Source: Citrobacter amalonaticus Y19
Lineage (GTDB): Bacteria > Pseudomonadota > Gammaproteobacteria > Enterobacterales > Enterobacteriaceae
Length of the DNA stretch: 64,000 nt
Direction: 5' to 3'
NCBI RefSeq assembly: GCF_000981805.1
Contig: NZ_CP011132.1
Span: 744,001 to 808,000 of the forward strand
In this document: one piece after another, positions 24,902-33,200 of the stretch
Layout of the letters: each line of letters opens with the position of its first letter
Numbering within the stretch: position 1 is the first letter of the stretch
Program-made: the position numbers and the translations under genes
Notes under the pieces: generated by a model
What the model was told of the DNA's origin: nothing
What the model saw: only the letters and a program-made list of their open reading frames with translations
Database searches by the model: none

Positions 24902-27038
24902 GATGCTGGCTTATCCGTCTCAGCACGTCGCGTACGCTGTCCAGCATCGGCGTGCCGGGGCCGTAGATGGCCGCTACGCCGCGCTCCTGCAGGAAGGCAT
25001 AATCCTGGGGAGGAATCACGCCACCGGCGACCACGCAGATATCGTCACGCCCCCATTTTTTCAGCGCGGCAACCAGTTCAGGGATGAGCGTCTTGTGACC
25101 GGCCGCCAGCGATGAGGCACCGACGACGTGGACATCGTTTTCTACCGCCAGACGGGCTATCTCTTCCGGGGTGGAGAACATCGGGCTGAGATCGACATCG
25201 AATCCGAGATCGGAATAGGCGCTGGCGATCACTTTCGCGCCGCGATCGTGACCATCCTGGCCCATTTTGGCGATCAAAATGCGGGGGCGGCGACCACTGT
25301 CTTCGAGGAACTGCTCTGTCTGCGCAACGATAGCGTCGAACTCGCAGGCGGATTTCTCGGACTGATGGTAGCTCTGCGCAATCACCCCGGTAACGCACTG
25401 GCTTGGCACCAGATAACGGTCAAAGGCGGCTTCCAGCGCGTCGGAGATCTCACCCAGCGTGGCGCGTACGCGCGCCGCATGAATGGCGGCAGCCAACAGA
25501 TTTTCATTATGCAGTGCTGCGTGGGTTAATGCCGCCAGCGCGGCGTTAACGGCGGCATCATCGCGGGTCGCGCGGACCTGTGCCAGCGAGGCGATCTGCT
25601 CGTTGCGCACCTTAATGTTGTCTATCTCCAGTACGGCCGTTTCGTCCTCTTTCTCCAGCTTGTATTTGTTGACGCCGACAATGACGCGCTTACCCTGGTC
25701 GATCAGCGACTGTTCGCGGGCTGAGGACTCTTCAATCATCCGTTTCGGCAGTCCGGCTTCGATAGCTTTTGCCATCCCGCCGGCTTCGTCTATCTGCCTG
25801 ATAATGTCTCGCGTCTGTTTCACTACCTGGTCGGTCAACGATTCCACATAGTATGACCCGGCGAGCGGATCCACGGTGCGGCAGATTTCTGACTCTTCCT
25901 GAAGAATTATCTGCGTGTTACGCGCGATGCGGGCGGAAAAGTCGGTGGGCAGACCGAGTGCTTCGTCAAAGGCGTTGGTGTGGAGCGACTGAGTGCCGCC
26001 AAGCGTGGCGCCCAGCGCTTCGATAGTGGTACGGATCACGTTGTTATACGGATCCTGCTCAGTCAGGCTCCAGCCGGAGGTCTGGCAGTGGGTGCGAAGT
26101 GCTAAGGATTTTGGATCGGTTGCGCCAAAACCGCTAACCGCTTCGCTCCACAGATAACGTGCCGCACGCAGCATGGCGATGTTCATAAACAGATCCATGC
26201 CAATGCCAAAGAAGAACGAAAGGCGGGGCGCGAAATCATCAATTTTCAATCCGGCAGAAAGGGCGGCTTTGATGTATTCAATGCCATCGGCCAGGGTAAA
26301 GGCGACCTGCTGCACGCAGTTGGCACCCGCTTCGGCCATATGATAGCCGCTGATGCTGATGGTATTAAAACGCGGCATGTTGCCCGAACACCAGGCGATG
26401 ATGTCGGCGATAATTCGCATTGAGGAGGTTGGCGGGTAGATGTAGGTATTGCGGCACAGGTACTCTTTCAGAATGTCGTTCTGAATGGTTCCGGTTAGCT
26501 GTTGCGGCGTCACGCCTTGTTCTTCTGCCGCGACGATGTAAAACGCCATCACCGGCAGTACTGCGCCGTTCATGGTCATCGACACCGACATCTCATCCAA
26601 CGGGATCTGGTCGAACAGTACCTTCATGTCTTCGACGGTATCGATAGCCACGCCCGCCTTGCCGACATCGCCCGCGACGCGCGGATTATCGGAATCATAA
26701 CCACGGTGGGTGGCGAGATCGAAAGCGACAGAAAGGCCTTTTTGTCCGGCGGCGAGGTTGCGACGATAGAAGGCGTTAGACTCTTTGGCGGTAGAGAAAC
26801 CGGCGTACTGACGGATGGTCCACGGTTGCGCGGTATACATGGTCGCGCGTGGTCCACGTACGTAAGGCGGCAGACCGGGAAGGGTGCCGGTGACTTCCAG
26901 TTTATCGAGATCGGCTTCGGTATACAGCGGTTTGATGGCAATGCCTTCCGCTGTCTGTTTGACCAGCGACTCGACGGTTTTTCCCCGTCGGCTGAGCTCC
27001 TTGTTGGCGAGTGTCTGCCACTCCGGTAAGTCTGACAT
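24894..27038 (-). CDS. scpA: Methylmalonyl-CoA mutase ScpA (Sbm)
   Basis: Adenosylcobalamin-dependent mutase interconverting succinyl-CoA and R-methylmalonyl-CoA. 714 residues from ATG 27038 (MSDLPEWQTLANKELSRR), preceded by ACGGAGC. The N-terminal TIM barrel carries YVRGPRATMYTAQPWTIRQYAGFS near 62-85. The C-terminal B12-binding domain has the base-off motif KMGQDGHDRGAKVIA near 590-604 (His as cobalt ligand), and the SPMFSTPEEI, GASSLAAGHKTL and VVAGGVIPPQD segments. First gene of the cluster, downstream of modE on the same strand but beyond a terminator, so probably with its own promoter within 27060-27189. Confidence 0.97.
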   Translation of the reverse strand: MSDLPEWQTLANKELSRRGKTVESLVKQTAEGIAIKPLYTEADLDKLEVTGTLPGLPPYVRGPRATMYTAQPWTIRQYAGFSTAKESNAFYRRNLAAGQKGLSVAFDLATHRGYDSDNPRVAGDVGKAGVAIDTVEDMKVLFDQIPLDEMSVSMTMNGAVLPVMAFYIVAAEEQGVTPQQLTGTIQNDILKEYLCRNTYIYPPTSSMRIIADIIAWCSGNMPRFNTISISGYHMAEAGANCVQQVAFTLADGIEYIKAALSAGLKIDDFAPRLSFFFGIGMDLFMNIAMLRAARYLWSEAVSGFGATDPKSLALRTHCQTSGWSLTEQDPYNNVIRTTIEALGATLGGTQSLHTNAFDEALGLPTDFSARIARNTQIILQEESEICRTVDPLAGSYYVESLTDQVVKQTRDIIRQIDEAGGMAKAIEAGLPKRMIEESSAREQSLIDQGKRVIVGVNKYKLEKEDETAVLEIDNIKVRNEQIASLAQVRATRDDAAVNAALAALTHAALHNENLLAAAIHAARVRATLGEISDALEAAFDRYLVPSQCVTGVIAQSYHQSEKSACEFDAIVAQTEQFLEDSGRRPRILIAKMGQDGHDRGAKVIASAYSDLGFDVDLSPMFSTPEEIARLAVENDVHVVGASSLAAGHKTLIPELVAALKKWGRDDICVVAGGVIPPQDYAFLQERGVAAIYGPGTPMLDSVRDVLRRISQHHD

Positions 27039-27189
27039 TTTTTGCTCCGTATTCCGCAATAAAAAGAGGGTATTGCGGGTACGATGAGCTTTTTAATGTC
27101 CCCTGTCGCCAGCAAAAAATAGCCAACGATGCGTCGTTTTTTGCCGGGTGGGATTATTCATTTTGTAATGAATTTCAAAGAAAAAATAA

Positions 27190-27209
27190 CGGCGGGTAAC
27201 TTCCCGCCG
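27190..27209 (-). terminator. Intrinsic terminator of modE
   Basis: Stem CGGCGGG / CCCGCCG with a 6-base loop; on the minus strand a T-rich tract (TTATTTTTTC) follows. It lies 20 bp after the modE stop and separates modE from scpA. Confidence 0.85.
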
Positions 27210-27229
27210 TGATACCGCTGCGGTGATAC

Positions 27230-28018
27230 TCAGCACAACGTCGCGAGAATCACTCTGTCGGCATTGAAATACGCTGTAACGTTCGCGCCTTCGGTCAGCG
27301 AGGCGGCATCATCCACGGGTACGGTGGCGCACAGTATCTGGCCGTCCGGCAGCGTCATTAATACTTCACACTGTTCTGTGCCGCGTTCAATATGATTGAT
27401 AATGCCCTGGAGTTGGTTATCTGCCGCCTGGGCGATGGCGTCGTTTTGGGTGATTCCCACCCACGGCGCTTTCAACAGTACGAGGACCTCTTTGCCTTCA
27501 TCAAGCCCCAGTCGCTCGCCGCTCTGGGCGGTAATTGCCACTTTCAGTCGCGTTTCACCATCGGCCAGGAGCACATCGACATGTTGCTGCACCTGATCGT
27601 GGTCGCGGGCGGTAATAGTGCCAAACCACTGGTTACGCGCACTGGTTTGTAGAGAAAAACGCGAAATGGCCGCTAACAGACTGTTGAGCGGCAGCGCGTC
27701 ATCGTCGCTTAAGACATCGAAGGCTTTTTGCTGAATCTGCGCCAGCAGATCATAAAGCTGGATCAGGCGCTGACCGTAGCGGGTTAACACGGCACCGCCG
27801 CCGCCTTTGCCGCCTGTCGCACGCTCGACCAGCGTCTGCTCGCTGAGGAGGTTCATCTCATTGATGGCGTCCCAGGCGCTCTTATAGCTGATGCCTGCGT
27901 CTTTCGCGCCCTGACTAATGGAACCGGAAAGTGCAATATGCTTGAGCAAAGAGATGCGTCGGGGATCGGCAAACAGTTTTTGCTGAAGTTTCAGGGTAAG
28001 AAGGATTTCGGCTTGCAT
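27230..28018 (-). CDS. modE: Molybdate-responsive transcriptional dual regulator ModE
   Basis: 262 residues: N-terminal winged helix (ISLLKHIALSGSISQGAKDAGISYKSAWDAINEMN, about 22-56, then the GGKGGGGAVLT wing) and two C-terminal MOP/TOBE molybdate-binding repeats (SARNQWFGTITARDHDQVQQHVDVLLADG and a second near 200-262). ModE with molybdate represses modABC and activates Mo-enzyme genes. It is divergent from acrZ. Its usual partner modF is displaced by the scp cluster. Confidence 0.98.
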   Translation of the reverse strand: MQAEILLTLKLQQKLFADPRRISLLKHIALSGSISQGAKDAGISYKSAWDAINEMNLLSEQTLVERATGGKGGGGAVLTRYGQRLIQLYDLLAQIQQKAFDVLSDDDALPLNSLLAAISRFSLQTSARNQWFGTITARDHDQVQQHVDVLLADGETRLKVAITAQSGERLGLDEGKEVLVLLKAPWVGITQNDAIAQAADNQLQGIINHIERGTEQCEVLMTLPDGQILCATVPVDDAASLTEGANVTAYFNADRVILATLC

Positions 28019-28146
28019 AACAAGATCCTGGCAAAAAGGTTATTGTGACGGAAAACCACAGAGACGCAAAGCCGACCGCACAAAAGGGGAGTGCTTTTCT
28101 CAGTGATGCGGTTAGAATACTACAAGGACTATATCAGGAGTTGACC

Positions 28147-28296
28147 ATGTTAGAGTTATTGAAAAGTCTGGTATTCGCCGTAATCATGGTACCTGTGGTG
28201 ATGGCCATCATCCTGGGTCTGATTTACGGTCTCGGTGAAGTGTTCAACATTTTTTCCGGTATCGGTCAGAAAGACCAGTCCAGACAGAATCACTGA
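28147..28296 (+). CDS. acrZ: AcrAB-TolC-associated small membrane protein AcrZ
   Basis: 49-residue single-helix inner-membrane protein (LLKSLVFAVIMVPVVMAIILGLIYGLGEVF) that binds AcrB and affects export of some drugs. ATCAGGAG precedes the ATG at 28147; the longer frame adds 34 unsupported residues. Nearly identical to E. coli AcrZ (YbhT). It stands between modE and modA as in E. coli and ends in a strong terminator. Confidence 0.97.
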   Translation: MLELLKSLVFAVIMVPVVMAIILGLIYGLGEVFNIFSGIGQKDQSRQNH

Positions 28297-28304
28297 TTTC
28301 CCTC

Positions 28305-28330
28305 AAACGCCCGCTCAGTCGGGCGTTTTT
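28305..28330 (+). terminator. Intrinsic terminator of acrZ
   Basis: AAACGCCCG-CTCAGT-CGGGCGTTTTT, 8 bp after the acrZ stop. Confidence 0.93.
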
Positions 28331-28462
28331 GTTCCTTTCGTCTTCCCGGTCGCATTTTTGTTCATTGGGGATGGTTTCTCAAGTTCTCCTCATTTCTGCC
28401 GATATTTTCTTTGCGTAACCTCTTATAGGTATCAATAACTTCTGGGAAAAACGTTGCTTTGT

Positions 28463-28486
28463 CGCTATATTTGCGTCTACATAACG
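28463..28486 (+). promoter_or_regulatory. ModE box upstream of modABC
   Basis: A 24-bp imperfect palindrome with arms CGCTATAT and ACATAACG around TTGCGTCT, nearly the same as the E. coli modA operator, 20 bp before the modA start. ModE-Mo represses here. Confidence 0.9.
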
Positions 28487-28506
28487 ACACCCGAAAGGAG
28501 TTACAG

Positions 28507-29280
28507 ATGGCTCGTACATGGTTACGCTTGTTTGCTGGGGCAACATTATCACTGACTGTTGCTGGACATGCACTTGCGGATGAAGGGAAAATTACGGTAT
28601 TTGCTGCGGCGTCATTGACCAATGCAATGCAGGATATCGCGGCACAATACAAAAAAGAGAAGAATGTCGACGTGGTTTCTTCTTTTGCTTCGTCTTCGAC
28701 GCTGGCTCGCCAGATAGAAGCCGGTGCGCCTGCGGATCTGTTCATCTCTGCCGATCAGAAATGGATGGACTACGCGGTAGACAAGAAGTCGATTGATACT
28801 GCATCGCGTCAGACGCTGCTGGGCAACAGCCTTGTGGTGGTGGCGCCCAAAGCCAGTGAGCAGAAAGATTTTACGATTGACAGTAAAACCAACTGGACGA
28901 CGCTGCTGAACGGTGGACGTCTGGCAGTGGGCGACCCGGAACACGTTCCGGCGGGGATCTACGCGAAAGAAGCGCTGCAGAAACTGGGTGCCTGGGAGAC
29001 GCTGTCACCGAAACTGGCGCCTGCAGAAGATGTACGCGGCGCACTGGCGCTGGTCGAGCGTAACGAAGCGCCGCTGGGCATCGTTTACGGTTCTGACGCG
29101 GTTGCCAGCAAAGGGGTTAAAGTCGTAGCCACCTTCCCGGAAGACTCGCACAAAAAAGTGGAATACCCCATCGCGATTGTTGATGGACATAAAAACGCCA
29201 CGGTCAGCGCGTTCTATGATTACCTGAAAGGACCGCAGGCTGCTGAAATCTTTAAACGCTACGGATTTACGACCAAGTAA
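28507..29280 (+). CDS. modA: Molybdate-binding periplasmic protein ModA
   Basis: Substrate-binding protein of the molybdate ABC importer. 257 residues with signal peptide (cleavage after ALA near residue 24). Ligand-site motifs are FAAASLTNAM (Ser36 in the family) and SSFASSSTLARQIEAGAPADLFISADQKWMD; VPAGIYAKEAL and IVYGSDA complete the fold. The start ATG 28507 follows AAAGGAG. modB overlaps the stop by one base. Confidence 0.98.
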   Translation: MARTWLRLFAGATLSLTVAGHALADEGKITVFAAASLTNAMQDIAAQYKKEKNVDVVSSFASSSTLARQIEAGAPADLFISADQKWMDYAVDKKSIDTASRQTLLGNSLVVVAPKASEQKDFTIDSKTNWTTLLNGGRLAVGDPEHVPAGIYAKEALQKLGAWETLSPKLAPAEDVRGALALVERNEAPLGIVYGSDAVASKGVKVVATFPEDSHKKVEYPIAIVDGHKNATVSAFYDYLKGPQAAEIFKRYGFTTK

Positions 29281-29969
29281 TGATATTGACCGATCCCGAA
29301 TGGCAGGCCGTTCTCCTGAGCCTGAAAGTGTCTTCCCTGGCCGTGCTGTTTAGTTTGCCGTTTGGGATCTTCTTTGCCTGGCTGCTGGTGCGCTGCACCT
29401 TCCCAGGCAAAGCCTTATTAGATAGCGTGCTGCATCTGCCGCTGGTGTTACCGCCGGTAGTGGTCGGTTATCTGCTGCTGGTCTCAATGGGACGGCGTGG
29501 ATTTATCGGTCAGTGGCTGTACGACTGGTTTGGCATTACTTTTGCCTTCAGCTGGCGCGGCGCGGTACTGGCGGCGGCAGTGATGTCTTTCCCGCTGATG
29601 GTGCGCGCCATCCGGCTGGCGCTGGAAGGGGTGGACATCAAGCTGGAGCAAGCCGCCCGTACGCTGGGCGCGGGACGCTGGCGCGTCTTCTTCACCATTA
29701 CACTTCCGCTGACGCTGCCTGGCATTATTGTCGGGACGGTGCTGGCGTTTGCCCGCTCGCTCGGCGAGTTTGGCGCCACAATTACCTTTGTCTCCAACAT
29801 TCCCGGAGAAACGCGCACCATTCCTTCGGCGATGTATACCCTGATCCAGACGCCGGGCGGTGAAAGCGCGGCGGCGCGACTGTGCCTTATCTCCATCGTA
29901 CTGGCGCTGATTTCACTGTTGATTTCTGAATGGCTGGCGCGACTCAGCCGCGAACGGACGGGGCGATAA
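29280..29969 (+). CDS. modB: Molybdate ABC transporter permease ModB
   Basis: Inner-membrane permease, 229 residues with five to six helices and the EAA-type loop ALEGVDIKLEQAARTLGAGRWRVFFTITLPLTLPGI near 115-150, which docks on ModC. PLVLPPVVVGYLLL is characteristic of the molybdate/sulfate family. The ATG overlaps the modA stop (TAATG) and modC begins 2 bp later. Confidence 0.98.
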   Translation: MILTDPEWQAVLLSLKVSSLAVLFSLPFGIFFAWLLVRCTFPGKALLDSVLHLPLVLPPVVVGYLLLVSMGRRGFIGQWLYDWFGITFAFSWRGAVLAAAVMSFPLMVRAIRLALEGVDIKLEQAARTLGAGRWRVFFTITLPLTLPGIIVGTVLAFARSLGEFGATITFVSNIPGETRTIPSAMYTLIQTPGGESAAARLCLISIVLALISLLISEWLARLSRERTGR

Positions 29970-29971
29970 TC

Positions 29972-31030
29972 ATGCTGGAACTCAACTTCTCTCAGACGCT
30001 GGGCACCCATTGTGTGACGCTCAACGAAACGCTGCCCGCCAGCGGTATCACCGCGATTTTTGGCGTCTCCGGTTCCGGAAAAACCTCGCTCATCAATGCT
30101 ATCAGTGGCCTGACGCGACCGCAGAAAGGGCGCATTGTGCTCAACGGACGGGTGCTGAACGACACGGAAAAACATATTTGTCTGACGCCGGAAAAACGTC
30201 GGGTAGGCTACGTTTTTCAGGATGCGCGCCTGTTCCCGCATTATAAAGTGCGCGGCAATCTGCGTTACGGCATGGCGAAAAGTATGGCCGGTCAGTTTGA
30301 TAAGCTGGTGGCGCTGTTAGGTATTGAGCCCCTGCTCGACAGATTGCCGGGCGGCCTCTCCGGCGGTGAAAAACAGCGTGTGGCGATTGGTCGGGCGCTG
30401 CTGACTGCGCCGGAACTGCTGCTGCTGGATGAACCGCTCGCCTCGCTGGATATTCCGCGTAAGCGCGAACTGTTGCCCTATCTGCAACGTCTGGCGCGGG
30501 AGATCAATATTCCTATGCTCTATGTCAGCCACTCGCTCGACGAAATTCTCCATCTGGCCGATAACGTGATGGTACTGGAAGACGGTCAGGTGAAGGCGTT
30601 TGGCGCGCTGGAAGAGGTCTGGAGCAGCAGCGTGATGCATCCGTGGCTGCCGAAAGAACAACAGAGCAGTATCCTGAAAGTGAGTGTGCTGGAGCACCAT
30701 CCGCATTACGCGATGACGGCACTGGCGCTGGGCGACCAGCATTTGTGGGTCAATAAGCTCAATGAGCCGCTACAAGCCTCGCTGCGCATTCGTATTCAGG
30801 CGTCGGATGTTTCGCTGGTACTGCAACCGCCGCAGCAGACCAGCATCCGCAATATCCTGCGCGCGAAGGTGACCCACTGCTACGACGATAACGGGCAGGT
30901 GGAAGTTCAGCTTGAGGTGGGGGGCAAAACATTGTGGGCGCGCATAAGCCCGTGGGCCAGGGATGAACTGGGGATCAAACCTGGCCTCTGGCTGTACGTG
31001 CAGATTAAGAGCGTATCCATCACCGCCTGA
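29972..31030 (+). CDS. modC: Molybdate ABC transporter ATPase ModC
   Basis: 352 residues. Walker A GVSGSGKTSL near 31-40, signature LSGGEKQRVAIGRAL near 129-143, Walker B LLLLDEPLASLD near 150-161, and a C-terminal MOP/TOBE regulatory domain (SDVSLVLQPPQQTSIRNIL and QVEVQLEVGGKTLWARISPWA). I took ATG 29972 (MLELNFSQTLG) because the longer frame would start within modB. Its stop directly abuts the stop of convergent ybhA. Confidence 0.98.
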   Translation: MLELNFSQTLGTHCVTLNETLPASGITAIFGVSGSGKTSLINAISGLTRPQKGRIVLNGRVLNDTEKHICLTPEKRRVGYVFQDARLFPHYKVRGNLRYGMAKSMAGQFDKLVALLGIEPLLDRLPGGLSGGEKQRVAIGRALLTAPELLLLDEPLASLDIPRKRELLPYLQRLAREINIPMLYVSHSLDEILHLADNVMVLEDGQVKAFGALEEVWSSSVMHPWLPKEQQSSILKVSVLEHHPHYAMTALALGDQHLWVNKLNEPLQASLRIRIQASDVSLVLQPPQQTSIRNILRAKVTHCYDDNGQVEVQLEVGGKTLWARISPWARDELGIKPGLWLYVQIKSVSITA

Positions 31031-31849
31031 TCACAGCAGTTGGCTATAAATGAATTTCGCAATGCTGTCGGTGGTGTTGTCGCCGATGACAACGTTAGCG
31101 CGCGCTTTGATTTCGTCGTCAGCATTGCCCATCGCCACGCCGGTACCGGCCGCTTCCAGCATGCTGATGTCGTTGTAGTTATCCCCGAAGGCAATTACGT
31201 TTTCCATCGACCCGCCCTGAGATTCGACCCACTGGGTCAGGCGTTTGCCCTTGCTGTTACCCTGACGGGCAATATCGACCTGATCGTGCCACGACCATTC
31301 GCACTCAAGGCCCAGTTGCTGTTCGACATGCTTGCCAAATTGCTGCAGTTTAGGAATATCGTCGTCTGTCAGGGCGAATTTCCATACCGCATCGACATCG
31401 CGCGCCGCCTGCGCCAGTGAAGGCACCTGAGTGAAGACCGGACGCTGTTCCGGCGGCAGCGTCTGCGCCCAGTTTGATGTGCGAATGACATGGCCGGTCG
31501 GATGCTCATACAGCATGGCGTCATCGACATACATCAGACCATGAACCTGATGCGCTTCCAGCAGCGTAATAAGCTGTAGCGCCTGGTCAACCGGCAGAGG
31601 ATCGGCCGCAAGAACGTTTTTTGCGTGATAATCATACAAATAGGTGCCATTACAGCAAATTGCAGGTGTATCCAGCGCCAGTGCCTGATAAAAAGGATGA
31701 ATCGCGACGTGATGACGCCCGGTGACGATGATAAGTTGGTATCCTGCCGCTCTGGCGCGTGACAGCGCTTCGACAGACGAGGGGAGCAGGGTCTTTTGCG
31801 GGGTCAGCAGGGTTCCATCTAAATCCAGGGCAATCACGCGAGCGGTCAT
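31031..31849 (-). CDS. ybhA: HAD-family phosphatase YbhA
   Basis: 272-residue Cof-type haloacid dehalogenase phosphatase. Motif I is ALDLDGTLL (residues 7-15, nucleophile Asp), motif II IIVTGR near 39-44, motif III K in NSKGKRL, motif IV FGDNYNDISMLEAAG. The E. coli enzyme is known to hydrolyse pyridoxal phosphate and fructose 1,6-bisphosphate in vitro. The start ATG 31849 was chosen by homology; the ORF runs another 72 codons upstream into an ERIC element. Confidence 0.96.
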   Translation of the reverse strand: MTARVIALDLDGTLLTPQKTLLPSSVEALSRARAAGYQLIIVTGRHHVAIHPFYQALALDTPAICCNGTYLYDYHAKNVLAADPLPVDQALQLITLLEAHQVHGLMYVDDAMLYEHPTGHVIRTSNWAQTLPPEQRPVFTQVPSLAQAARDVDAVWKFALTDDDIPKLQQFGKHVEQQLGLECEWSWHDQVDIARQGNSKGKRLTQWVESQGGSMENVIAFGDNYNDISMLEAAGTGVAMGNADDEIKARANVVIGDNTTDSIAKFIYSQLL

Positions 31850-31928
31850 ATCGTCATCCCGATTAATATTGAACATTTTGTCTGCCTGAATGGTACACCG
31901 GGACGGGGAGCAGGCAAAATTTAGTGCG

Positions 31929-32055
31929 TATATCCTAAATAATTTGAGTTGCAGGAAGGCGGCAAGGGAGTGAATCCTCAGAAGCTTACTCGAGTAAGTG
32001 ACTGGGGTGAACGAGCGCAGCCAACACACCTGCAACTTGAAGTATGACGGGTATA
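31929..32055. repeat. ERIC (IRU) element between ybhA and pgl
   Basis: About 127-bp palindromic element. It starts TATATCCTAAATAATTTGAG, has the core GTGAATCCTCAGAAGCTTAC and AAGTAAGTGACTGGGGTGAA, and ends CTTGAAGTATGACGGGTATA. These match the enterobacterial repetitive intergenic consensus, including the targets of the classic ERIC primers, with a few substitutions. It lies in the leader of both divergent genes. Confidence 0.93.
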
Positions 32056-32137
32056 GATTCAGCATTCACCGTTAAAAGCGACTACGTTAAGCTGTATTCC
32101 ATCATTGCAGCCAGTTGCCTAAAGCAGAGGAGCATTC

Positions 32138-33133
32138 ATGAAGCAAACCGTTTATACCGCCAGCCCTGAAAGCCAACAGATCCATGTCTGGAGCCTGAGT
32201 CATGATGGCGCGTTGAAGCTGGTACAGGTGGTTGATGTGCCCGGGCAGGTTCAGCCGATGGTGGTCAGCCCGGATAAACGTTATCTCTACGTGGGCGTGC
32301 GTCCTGAATTCCGCGTGCTGGCTTACCGGATTGCGCCGGATGACGGTGCGCTGACGTTTGCCGCAGAATCCGCACTGCCGGGCAGCCCAACGCATATTTC
32401 AACCGATCATCATGGGCGTTTCGTTTTTGTCGGCTCCTATAATGCGGGCAACGTCAGCGTGACCCGTCTGGAAGACGGCCTGCCGGTCGGGCTTGTGGAT
32501 GTAGTGGAAGGGATGGATGGCTGTCACTCTGCCAATATCTCCCCGGACAACCGCACCCTGTGGGTACCGACGTTGAAGCAGGATCGTATCTGCCTGTTTA
32601 CCCTCAGCGATGACGGTAAGCTGGTGGCACAAGATCCAGCGGAAGTGACCACCGTTGAAGGGGCTGGTCCGCGCCATATGGCGTTCCATCCGAATCAGCA
32701 ATATGCGTACTGTGTCAACGAGCTCAACAGCTCTGTGGATGTCTGGGAGCTGAAAGACCCACACGGCGACATCGAATGCGTGCAAACGCTGGATATGATG
32801 CCGGCTGATTTCTCTGACACCCGCTGGGCGGCGGACATTCACATCACGCCTGATGGTCGTCATCTGTACGCCTGTGACCGTACTGCCAGCCTGATTACCG
32901 TATTCAGCGTTTCAGAAGATGGCAGCGTGCTGACCAAAGAGGGCTTCCAGCCAACCGAAACGCAGCCGCGCGGTTTCAACGTTGACCATAGTGGGAAATA
33001 CCTGATTGCCGCCGGGCAGAAGTCACACCATATCGCGGTGTACGAGATTGCCGGTGAGCAGGGATTGTTAACGGAGAAGGGACGTTATGCGGTAGGCCAG
33101 GGCCCGATGTGGGTGGTGGTTAACGCGTATTAA
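32138..33133 (+). CDS. pgl: 6-phosphogluconolactonase Pgl (beta-propeller type)
   Basis: Cytoplasmic seven-bladed propeller lactonase of the oxidative pentose phosphate pathway. 331 residues, E. coli YbhE type rather than the DevB/SOL type. Repeated blade motifs such as VVSPDKRYLYVG, ISPDNRTLWVPTLKQDRI, AFHPNQQYAYCVNELNSSV and ITPDGRHLYACDR run along the chain. AGAGGAGC precedes the ATG. A terminator follows. Confidence 0.97.
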   Translation: MKQTVYTASPESQQIHVWSLSHDGALKLVQVVDVPGQVQPMVVSPDKRYLYVGVRPEFRVLAYRIAPDDGALTFAAESALPGSPTHISTDHHGRFVFVGSYNAGNVSVTRLEDGLPVGLVDVVEGMDGCHSANISPDNRTLWVPTLKQDRICLFTLSDDGKLVAQDPAEVTTVEGAGPRHMAFHPNQQYAYCVNELNSSVDVWELKDPHGDIECVQTLDMMPADFSDTRWAADIHITPDGRHLYACDRTASLITVFSVSEDGSVLTKEGFQPTETQPRGFNVDHSGKYLIAAGQKSHHIAVYEIAGEQGLLTEKGRYAVGQGPMWVVVNAY

Positions 33134-33166
33134 TCGGGGGCGCTTTTAACCCACCGGTAAAAGAAC

Positions 33167-33195
33167 AACCGGCATCACAGGATGCCGGTTTTTTT
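33167..33195. terminator. Terminator between pgl and ybhC
   Basis: AACCGGCATC-ACAG-GATGCCGGTT followed by TTTTTAA. It serves pgl on the + strand, and the stem also lies just after the convergent ybhC stop. Confidence 0.9.
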
Positions 33196-33200
33196 AATGC

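Noticed and set aside
20474..27229. Insertion-sequence or target-site duplication around the scp cluster
   Set aside because: I looked for matching direct repeats or transposase remnants at both edges and saw none, so the mechanism of movement cannot be stated.
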